From contig NZ_CP115960.1 of the NCBI RefSeq assembly GCF_027941955.1, positions 310,001-374,000 of the forward strand: a stretch of DNA of 64,000 bases, given 5' to 3'. The notes beneath the pieces are model-generated. The model worked only from the letters and a program-made list of their open reading frames with translations, had not been told where the DNA came from and did not search any database. The position numbers and the translations under genes are program-made. This DNA comes from Sphingomonas sp. 7/4-4. Its GTDB lineage: Bacteria; Pseudomonadota; Alphaproteobacteria; Sphingomonadales; Sphingomonadaceae. This document shows, one piece after another, positions 57,565-64,000 of the stretch (positions are counted from its first letter, which is position 1; each line of letters opens with the position of its first letter).

Positions 57565-58469
57565 TCAATAGGCCGCGAGCAGCCGCTTCTCGCCCGCAAG
57601 GCGCATCATCGCCTTCTGGAGCTTTTCGAAGGCGCGGACCTCGATCTGGCGGACGCGCTCGCGCGAGACGCCATAGACTTGGCTGAGTTCCTCGAGGGTC
57701 TTCGGATCGTCGGTCAGGCGACGCTCGGTGAGGATGTGCTTCTCGCGCTCGTTGAGATCTTCCATCGCGTCCACGAGCATTTCGTGGCGGACATCGGCCT
57801 CCTGCGCTTCGGCGACGGCCTCGTCCTGGAGCGGGCCATCATCCTGTAGCCAATCCTGCCACTGGCTCTCGCCATCCTCGCGCATCGGCACGTTGAGCGA
57901 GGTATCTCCGCCCATCGCCATGCGGCGGTTCATCGAGGTGACCTCTTCCTCGGTCACGCCGAGATCGGTGGCGATCTTGGCGAGATGCTCGGGGAAAGGT
58001 CGCCATCCTCGAACGCGTCGAGCTTGGCCTTCATCCGGCGCAGGTTGAAGAACAATTTCTTCTGCGCCGCAGTGGTGCCCATCTTCACGAGCGACCAGCT
58101 GCGCAGGATGAATTCCTGGATCGAGGCGCGGATCCACCACATGGCGTAGGTCGCCAGGCGGAAGCCCCGATCGGGCTCGAACTTCTTCACGCCCTGCATC
58201 AGGCCGATATTGCCCTCCGAGATCAGTTCGGAGACGGGCAGGCCATAGCCGCGATAGCCCATGGCGATCTTGGCCACGAGTCGCAGGTGCGACGTGACGA
58301 GCTGCGCGGCCGCATCGGGGTCGCCATGCTCCTGGAAGCGCTTGGCGAGCATATATTCCTGCTCGGGCGCCAGGATGGGAAACTTCTTGATCTCGGACAG
58401 ATAGCGGTTGAGGCTCGCCTCTCCGCCGAGTGCAGGAATCGTCGCCGGGACGTTGCTGCCATTTGCCAT
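57565..58469 (-). CDS. rpoH: RNA polymerase heat-shock sigma factor sigma-32 (one frame break)
   Basis: About 300 residues after repair. Region 2 has SHLRLVAKIAMGYRGYGLP, SEGNIGLMQGVKKFEPDRGFRLATYAMWWIRASIQEFIL; the RpoH box is QKKLFFNLR; region 4 has YGVSRERVRQIEVRAFEKLQ. The ATG at 58469 follows AAGGGAG. One break at 57991-57994 (four G on the plus strand, five expected) restores DLSPEHLAKIATDLGV. In Alphaproteobacteria rpoH is often beside an RluD-type gene, as here. Confidence 0.93.
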
Positions 58470-58594
58470 GATCAATCTCCCTTCACTGGACGCAGCACCA
58501 CACGGGTTGCGCCACGAAAATCATACGATGAGCTTATTGAACAGTTCCTGCATGTCCGCAGGCATTTCGCTATCAAACGCCAAAGCGTGGCTTG

Positions 58595-59475
58595 TCAGGG
58601 GTGAATGAACCCGAGATGCGCCGCATGCAAGGCCTGCCGCCGGAAATTCAAGGTTGCCAGAAGTGCACGATGGATCGGGCGCGTGCTCCCATAGACCGGA
58701 TCGCCCAACAGCGGATGACCGATCGAAGCCATGTGCACGCGGACCTGATGCGTCCGCCCGGTTTCGAGCCGGCATTCAACCAGGGTTGCTTCGCGAAGTT
58801 GTTCCCGAAGTTGACACCAATGCGTGATCGCGTGCTTTCCTGAACCTTCGCGGACGACTGCCATTTTCTTCCGATTCGTGGACGATCGCCCTAGGAAAGT
58901 GCAAATTGTACCCGCCGAAGTTGACACTTTTCCCGCAACGATTGCCCGATAGCGCCTGTCGATGGAGTGTGCCTTGAACTGCGCGGCGAGTCCGATATGT
59001 GCGCGATCGCTCTTGGCGGCGACCATCAGGCCCGACGTGTCCTTGTCGATCCGGTGGACGATCCCCGGCCGCGCGACTCCGCCGATCCCCGAAAGCTGCC
59101 CCGCGCAATGGTGGAGCAGGGCATTGACCAGAGTGCCGTCGAGATTGCCCGCGGCAGGATGGACCACCAGCCCCGCGGGCTTGTCGATCACGATCAGATG
59201 CTCGTCCTCGAACACCACGTCGAGCGCGATATCCTGCGCCTCGTTATGCGCCGGAGTCGGATCCGGCACTGCGATGCTGAACAGCGCACCGCCGGGCGCC
59301 TTTTTCGAGGGGTCGCGGGCGAGACCGTCTGGGCCGGTCACCGCACCGCTCGAGATCAGCACCTTCAGGCGCTCGCGCGAAAGCGCGGGCACGGCATCGG
59401 CAAGTGCACGGTCGAGCCGCCAGCCGTTCGCGGCATCCGAAATCCGCGCTTCGAGTGTAGTAACCCCCGATCCAT
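58595..59475 (-). CDS. rluD: 23S rRNA pseudouridine synthase, RluA/RluD family (break near the N-terminus)
   Basis: Isomerises uridines in 23S rRNA. An S4-like N-terminus (ANGWRLDRALADAVPALSRERLKVLI) is followed by the catalytic domain with HRIDKDTSGLMVAAKSD (catalytic Asp), DKPAGLVVHPA and LETGRTHQVRVHMASIGHPLLGDPVYG. The body is open from 59464; one more C in the five-C run at 59464-59468 joins it to an ATG at 59475 (MDRGVTTLEARIS), giving about 293 residues. The start at 59392 used without repair would cut the S4 domain. Divergent from the JAMM gene by 13 bases, so promoters must overlap coding DNA. Confidence 0.87.
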
Positions 59476-59488
59476 TCTATAGGTGTAA

Positions 59489-59898
59489 ATGGGGATGAGG
59501 GCGCATGTTTCAAGATCTGTACTGATCGGTATTCAACGCATTTTCGCGGATGCCGCCCCGCGCGAGGCGTGCGGATTGCTGTTCGGCGCACCGGATCGGA
59601 TCACCGACTGGCAAGCCGTTGAGAATGTTGCGGAAGAGCCCGAGCGGCGCTTCGAGATCGAGCCTGGAGCATTGTTCGCAGCACTCCGCGCCGAGCGCGC
59701 GGGCGGGCCGAAAATAGTCGGTTACTGGCACTCGCATCCGAGCGGGGACGCGACTCCTTCGGTCACCGACGCGGCGATGGCGCAACCCGACGGCAAGCTA
59801 TGGCTTATCGTGGCGCAGGGGGCGAGACGCTATGGCGGGCAGGGGATCGGGGCCCGCTGCACGGCCGCTTCACGCCGGTGGAGCTGATCCACGCCTGA
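59489..59898 (+). CDS. JAMM/MPN+ metalloprotease-like protein, M67 family (one frame break)
   Basis: About 136 residues. Zinc motif: Glu in REACGLLFG, then GYWHSHPSGDATPSVTDAAMA (HxH...S..D). A break at 59818-59822 (five G, six expected) restores LIVAQGGETLWRAGDRGPLHGRFTPVELIHA and a stop at 59896-59898. Bacterial JAMM proteins of this size remove C-terminal residues from sulfur-carrier or ubiquitin-like proteins or act in cysteine/thiamine pathways; the target here is unknown. ATG at 59489 (AGGTG upstream) or 59495 are both possible. Confidence 0.82.
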
Positions 59899-59979
59899 AG
59901 GCTCCAGCCAAGGCGGCGCATCGTGGAACGTTTCACTCCCGTGCCACGTTTGCTCATCATAACAAAAAGGACTTCCCGG

Positions 59980-60126
59980 ATGCTCTGGACCATCGTCGTC
60001 ATTCTGCTCGTGCTCTGGCTATTGGGCTTTACGCTTCATATCGGCGCCGGGCTGATCCACATCCTGCTGGTCGTCGCGCTCGTCGTCGGGCTGATCCAGC
60101 TCTTCTCGGGGCGCCGCGTCGTCTAG
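59980..60126 (+). CDS. lmo0937-family small membrane protein
   Basis: 48 residues from ATG 59980, with AAAAAGGA ten bases upstream. MLWTIVVILLVLWLLGFTLHIGAGLIHILLVVALVVGLIQLF forms two TM helices and matches the short lmo0937/DUF5670 family found in many bacteria. Function unknown; often linked to stress. An in-frame ATG at 59923 is not needed. Confidence 0.75.
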   Translation: MLWTIVVILLVLWLLGFTLHIGAGLIHILLVVALVVGLIQLFSGRRVV

Positions 60127-60201
60127 CGCGGTGCACGGGCGCAGCTTGCAGCGGCAACGCGGCTGCGCCAAAGAGGCGCTGGGGTAACCGGAGCCACTTC
60201 C

Positions 60202-60845
60202 TTGAACATCAGCCCGACCGATTTCGCGAGCCTTTTGTGTTCAAGGCTTTGCCACGATTTGCTCAGTCCGGTTGGCGCGCTCAACAACGGGCTCGAACTG
60301 CTCGCCGACGAGCATGATCCGGAGATGCGCGCGCGCTGCCTCGAGCTGCTGAGCGAGAGTGCGAAGGCATCGGCCAACAAGCTGAAATTCTTCCGTCTCG
60401 CCTTCGGCGCGGCGGGCGGCTTCGGCGAGACCGTAGACACGCGCGAGGCGCAGGCGGCGATCGAGGGGCTGTTCGGCGAGAACCACCGCGTCAATGTCGG
60501 CTGGATGGTCGAGGACCCGGTATTGCCCAAGCAGGCGATCAAGGTGCTGCTCAACCTAGCCCTGATCGGCGGAGACGCATTGATCCGCGGCGGCCAGCTC
60601 GACATCGGCGCCGAGATCGTCGACGGATCGATCGAGATCGTCGTGCGCGCCGATGGCCCACGGATCGTGCTCGATTCCGAGCTGCGCAGCGCGCTTGCCG
60701 GAGGGCAGGAGGACATGCCGGTCACGCCGCGCGCGGCGGCGGCGTTTTGGCGCACGCGCTGGTGACGCAGGGCGAGGGGACATTGCAGGTGAGCCCGCCG
60801 GATTCCGAAGTGCTGCTGTTCGGGGCGAATTTCCGGGTGGCGTGA
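60202..60845 (+). CDS. chpT: ChpT-like histidine phosphotransferase (one frame break)
   Basis: About 214 residues. TTG start at 60202 with GGAG upstream. The helical hairpin CSRLCHDLLSPVGALNNGLELL carries the phospho-accepting His, as in Caulobacter ChpT, which relays phosphate from CckA to CtrA and CpdR. The second part is a degenerate ATPase-like domain (LPKQAIKVLLNLALIGGDALIRGG). A break at 60745-60748 (four T, five expected) restores FLAHALVTQGEGTLQV and the end LLFGANFRVA. The gene supports an alphaproteobacterial origin. Confidence 0.88.
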
Positions 60846-60960
60846 CCGGCATGTTTATTGGGAAGCGACCGCTACCGGAGCGCTAGCCCCGGTTCGTCGG
60901 CCGCTACAAGACTTCATGCCCCATCGCGGTAAGCAGTACGGCTATGATCGCGTCGAGTGA

Positions 60961-61420
60961 TTAGCTGAAACGCGTGCCAGTGAGCGCCTCGGAGACCTGC
61001 CACAGGCGCTCGGCTGCGACCCGGTCCAGGGTCTGTGCCGGCGTTTTCGCCAACACCGGATATCCGCGCGTCTCGCTCAGCCGGTCTGGGCCGTAATAGC
61101 CGCCGGGTTCGGCCTGGGACGAGGTTGCGGCGAAAAGTGTGGGGAGCACGCCCTGCGCCGCGGGCTGGAACAGGAACCAGAGGACGGAACGCGCGACGCC
61201 TATGGGGCTCCAGCGGCCGGGCGCACTGTGCTGGAGATCGGTGCGGGAAATACCCGGATGCGCTGCGATGCTCGCGATACCCCAATCGGCAGCCTCGCTG
61301 CGCCGCTGCAACTCGAAGGCGAACATCAGGCAGGCGAGTTTCGATTGGCTATAGACCGGCATCGGTTGGTAGTTTCTGGTCGCGTTCAGGTCATCGAAGT
61401 CGATCGCCCCGTTCCGGGCA
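60961..61420 (-). pseudogene. C-terminal part of a short-chain dehydrogenase/reductase
   Basis: The frame gives FDDLNATRNYQPMPVYSQSKLACLMFAFELQRR (catalytic YxxxK as YSQSK), then HPGISRTDLQ and GGYYGPDRL, typical of retinol-dehydrogenase-like SDRs. The Rossmann half with TGxxxGIG and the Ser of the active site is missing: recognisable sequence starts at about 61415 (NGAIDFDD), and upstream lies the C-terminal part of a TetR gene on the other strand. So about 150 N-terminal residues are gone. It cannot bind NAD(P) and is likely dead. Confidence 0.75.
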
Positions 61421-61754
61421 GGAAGCGATCCGCGACGCCGTCGTGGCGGTTTGCGCACCAATCCCCGTCGACGATATGCTCGCGATCGACCGCGTGATGC
61501 GCTCCAGCGAAGCGGTCCAGGCACGAAAGCAGGCGAGCTATATTCAACATGAAAGAACGCTGTTCTCAGCGCTGCGTGAACGGTGGCCCGAGCCCGAGCG
61601 GGAAACCGGCCTGAGGCTCATCGCGATGCTCGCTATCGGCGCGATGCGCCTCTCATTCGACGCCCTGAGCCGGGAGAATGGCAAGCGTCCGATCGCTGAG
61701 CTGCTGTACGAGACGTTTGGCGCGCTGCAGGTCGTAACGCCCGAAGGCCGATAG
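61421..61754 (+). pseudogene. C-terminal part of a TetR-family regulator
   Basis: About 110 residues (EAIRDAVVAVCAPIPVDDMLAIDRVMRSSEAVQARKQ...) ending LLYETFGALQVVTPEGR look like the ligand-binding half of a TetR repressor. No helix-turn-helix part is found upstream; the sequence runs directly into the truncated SDR on the opposite strand. The arrangement suggests a once divergent TetR-SDR pair that lost both N-termini and the shared promoter in one deletion. The TetR call rests on general resemblance only. Confidence 0.55.
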
Positions 61755-61773
61755 CCCGCGGCCGTCCCTATGT

Positions 61774-61858
61774 GCCTGCCGATCACAGCTGAAAGGCGTC
61801 AAGCGGGACGCTCGCCGAATGAGAGTTCAAGATAGTTTCTCAAGCGTGATCGGCAGGC
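61774..61858. repeat. 85-bp element with perfect 13-bp terminal inverted repeats
   Basis: GCCTGCCGATCAC (61774-61786) is matched exactly in reverse by GTGATCGGCAGGC (61846-61858). The 59 bases between hold no gene. The right end falls where similarity of the pirin-like frame stops, and the left end is 20 bases after the TetR stop. It could be a MITE-like insertion, the scar of one, or a long hairpin. No target duplication is visible. Confidence 0.6.
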
Positions 61859-61912
61859 TTGGAAGCTGCCGCCCAGACTGCGGCGGCGCTGCTCGATGAC
61901 CATCTCGATCAT
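61799..61912 (-). pseudogene. N-terminal remnant resembling pirin
   Basis: The ATG at 61912 overlaps the stop of the acetyltransferase (ATGA), so it looks like the coupled next gene. The first residues, MIEMVIEQRRRSLGGSF, resemble the start of pirin proteins (EQRRR.LGG.FEV...). After that the sequence is unlike pirin and ends after 37 codons. The change coincides with the inverted-repeat end at 61858. Short similarity, so only a suggestion. Confidence 0.45.
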
Positions 61913-62256
61913 GCTGTCTCGGAAGCGTTCGAAATATCGACGATATCGGCATATTCGGGATGGCGGGCATAATAGGCCGCCATGAACGGGCAACGCAGAA
62001 CGGCCTTGCGGCCGCTCGCGCGCAACCCGTCAAACACGCCCCGCGCAAGCGCTGAGCCGATCCCTTGCCCGGAGAATCGTTCCGGAACGATGGTATGGGT
62101 GAGAATGAAATGATCCTTCCCGATGCCGTAATAGACCGCGGCGATTTCGTGGCTGCCATCGATCGCCAGTTCGAAACGATGTTCGGCCGGATTGTCGCGC
62201 ACCTTGCTCACGCCGTGTCGATCCGTGTTTGGATTGCGGATTGCCTCACTCGACAT
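61909..62256 (-). CDS. GNAT-type N-acetyltransferase (small, YjdJ-like)
   Basis: 115 residues from ATG 62256. VRDNPAEHRFELAIDGSHEIAAVYYGIGKDHFILTHTIVPERFSGQGIGSALARGVFDGLRASGRKAVLRCPFMAAYYARHPEYADIV has the acetyl-CoA loop (GQGIGSAL) and C-terminal CPF...Y..HPE(Y/F)...V typical of the GCN5-related single-domain family (PF14542 type). The substrate is unknown. It lies 29 bases after the luciferase-like gene and overlaps the pirin-like remnant. Confidence 0.85.
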   Translation of the reverse strand: MSSEAIRNPNTDRHGVSKVRDNPAEHRFELAIDGSHEIAAVYYGIGKDHFILTHTIVPERFSGQGIGSALARGVFDGLRASGRKAVLRCPFMAAYYARHPEYADIVDISNASETA

Positions 62257-62285
62257 GAGTCGATTCCTTATGGTCTGAATGAAGA

Positions 62286-63316
62286 TCAGGTCGCCGCGCG
62301 AATGATCGGCGCGACTTCGAGGCCCAGAAGTTCGATCGACCGCTTCATCGCCGCCGTCTCGATCGAGGCGCTGGTCATCTGGAGCGTGATCCGGGACACG
62401 CCGCCGAACGTCTCGCTGGCCAGGAGCATCTTGGCGGCGACCGTCTCGGGATCGCCGATCAGATACGCGCCTTCCGGGTCGGCCATGGAGTCGAACTGCT
62501 CGCGCGTCGGGGGCGCCCAGCCGCGTTCCCGCCCGACCCTGGCGAACAGATGCTGCCAGCCGGGGAAATAGGCATTGCGCGCCTCGTCGTCGGTATCCCC
62601 GACGAAACCGACCGCGTGCACGCCGACCTTGAGGGTTTCGGGATCGTGACCGGCGCGGGCCCCGGCCTCGCGGTAAAGGTCGACGAGCGGACGAAAGCGC
62701 TCGAACGTCCCGCCGATGATCGCTACCATCAGGGAAGTCCAAGCGTGCCGGCGCGCACGAAGGACTGCGGCGTGCCGCCGACTCCCAGCCAGACTGGTAG
62801 GCGCGGCTGGTGCGGACGCGGATAGACGCCCTGTCCGTCGAGCGCCGGACGAAAGCGGCCTTTCCAGGTGATGTTGGTGGCCTCGCCCAGCTTCAGGAAC
62901 AGGTCGAGATTCTCGGCGAAGAGGTCGTCATAGGCACGGGTGTCGAGGCCGAAAAGCGGGAAGGCCTCCCCGAACGATCCCCGACCGACGACCAGTTCGG
63001 CTCGGCCCCTAGAGATCAGGTCGAGCGTCGCGAACTGCTGGAAGACGCGCACCGGATCGGCCGCGCTCAGGACCGTCACGGCGCTCGTCAGGCGGATCTG
63101 CGAAGTGCGGGCGGCCGCGGCGGCCAGGATGATGACCGGAGCGGAATCGAGGAACTCGGCGCGGTGGTGCTCGCCGACGCCGAACACGTCGAGCCCGACA
63201 CGATCCGCGACCTCGATCTCGTCAAGGAGCTCGGCCATCCGATCGGTCGCGGCGGGCAGTGCGCCCGTTGCGGGGTCGGGGAGGATGGCGGCGAAACTGT
63301 CGATGCCGATTTCCAT
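62286..63316 (-). CDS. LLM-class flavin-dependent oxidoreductase (one frame break)
   Basis: Luciferase-like monooxygenase of about 343 residues. GAAGGAC precedes the ATG at 63316 and the protein begins [18 protein letters not shown]-barrel motifs: [76 protein letters not shown] break at 62732-62734 (three G on the plus strand, four expected) restores [16 protein letters not shown]. Such enzymes oxidise varied organic substrates with FMNH2; the target is unknown. Likely an operon with the YcaC-type hydrolase upstream and GNAT downstream. Confidence 0.87.
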
Positions 63317-63409
63317 GAGAAGTCCTTCAGACGTTTCGGCTGGCAAGGCACCGGCGCCGCGTCGCTGTTCGGCGACGCGGCGCGCGGAACCGCCCTCATC
63401 CTGTCCGGA

Positions 63410-64000
63410 TCAGAGGCCGGAACGCTCCAGCGTCTCCACGGGCGTGTTGAGGAGCTGTTGCTCCCACAGGAATGCGATACCGCTGCCGCCGAGGTGCGAA
63501 ATCAGGATTTCAGTCACCGCTTCGACGTGCTCGGTGCGCGCCCAGTCCCGCTGCCATTCGCCCGCAAGAGCCATCCATGTCATCATGTTCACGCCGGCCG
63601 CGATCATGCGCTGGATGGCGACCTCGTGAGACTCCTTCGTAACTCCGCCGGATGCGTCGGTGATCACGGTGACGTCCCAGCCTTCACCAGCCGCCTGGAT
63701 CGCGGGCATCGCGACGCAGACTTCGGTCCACAGCCCTGCGATGATCAGTTGCTTGCGGCCGGTCGCCTTGACCAGGTCCACCACCTTCTTGTCCTCCCAG
63801 GTGTTCACCCAGGTCCTGTCGATCACTTCCTGGTCCGGGAAGACGTCAGTGATCTGCTTGAAAAGAAGGCCACCACGAGCTGCGAGCACGCTGGTGAGAA
63901 TGGTCGGAACATCGAAAGCTTTCGCCAGCTTCGTCAACGCGGTCGTGTTGTTGACCACCGTCTGAGGATCATGACTTCCCAGTCCCGCGAGCTGGAAGGC
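63410..64000 (-). CDS. isochorismatase-like cysteine hydrolase, YcaC type (partial)
   Basis: The gene enters from the right edge and ends at 63410. Visible motifs: LGSHDPQTVVNNTTALTKLAKAF, FDVPTILTSV, INRTWVNTWED-like segment DRTWVNTWED, and the nucleophile Cys in IIAGLWTEVCVAMPAIQA, followed by DASGGVTKESHEVAIQRM. These fit YcaC-family hydrolases of the isochorismatase superfamily. About 196 residues are present; the first few residues lie outside the window. It is the first visible gene of the YcaC-LLM-GNAT-pirin row. Confidence 0.87.
   Translation of the reverse strand, partial: AFQLAGLGSHDPQTVVNNTTALTKLAKAFDVPTILTSVLAARGGLLFKQITDVFPDQEVIDRTWVNTWEDKKVVDLVKATGRKQLIIAGLWTEVCVAMPAIQAAGEGWDVTVITDASGGVTKESHEVAIQRMIAAGVNMMTWMALAGEWQRDWARTEHVEAVTEILISHLGGSGIAFLWEQQLLNTPVETLERSGL

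Overview
The window is high-GC, gene-dense DNA from an alphaproteobacterium, most probably a sphingomonad (Sphingomonas or a close relative). The signs are: an XrtA exosortase exopolysaccharide locus of the sphingomonad type, several large TonB-dependent receptors, a ChpT-like phosphotransferase, a deoxyhypusine-synthase-like protein beside an ornithine-type decarboxylase, and the ffs-dnaX-ybaB order. No tRNA, rRNA, CRISPR array, phage module or complete insertion sequence was seen.

Layout. 1-888: end of a GH31-type glycosidase and two small genes. 881-6701 (minus): tripartite RND efflux operon (adaptor, pump, outer-membrane channel). 7163-24164: glycan-use locus with two TonB receptors, a GntR/UTRA regulator, GH20 beta-hexosaminidase, GH2 beta-mannosidase, GH3 glycosidase and GH29 alpha-fucosidase. 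24353-25325: thioredoxin reductase. 25327-42430: XrtA locus. It has two hydrolases and an acyl carrier protein on the minus strand, facing an acyl-CoA ligase, PLP decarboxylase, export lipoprotein, chain-length protein, tyrosine kinase, outer-membrane barrel, ATPase, polysaccharide deacetylase, FemAB-like protein, glycosyltransferase, exosortase and amidotransferase. 42559-46019: DUF2384 protein, MAPEG protein, secreted esterase and Sel1-repeat protein. 46137-48545: polyamine pair (DHS-like enzyme plus group IV decarboxylase). 48697-53871: threonine dehydratase, two tiny membrane proteins, an alpha/beta hydrolase, two cysteine desulfurases, a ferredoxin and an iron-permease-family protein. 54297-60845: housekeeping block (SRP RNA, dnaX, ybaB, mtgA, rpoH, RluD-type synthase, JAMM peptidase, ChpT). 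60961-64000: a scarred region with truncated SDR, TetR and pirin genes, then GNAT, luciferase-like and YcaC-type genes.

How the parts fit. The glycosidases form an overlapping, co-directional cluster whose activities (GlcNAc, mannose, fucose and xylose/glucose release) suit stepwise trimming of N-glycan-like oligosaccharides. Two TonB receptors would import the products and a GntR/HutC regulator probably controls the locus. The XrtA block makes and exports a polysaccharide linked to protein sorting by the exosortase; no sorted substrate lies in the window.

Caution. About 23 otherwise normal genes, including ones expected to be essential (trxB, rpoH, cysteine desulfurase, ybaB), carry apparent frameshifts. 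Almost all are explained by one or two bases missing from a short homopolymer or dinucleotide run. I read these as consensus errors and give gene coordinates across the breaks, noting each break. The truncated genes near 61.4-61.9 kb are different and look like real rearrangement scars.
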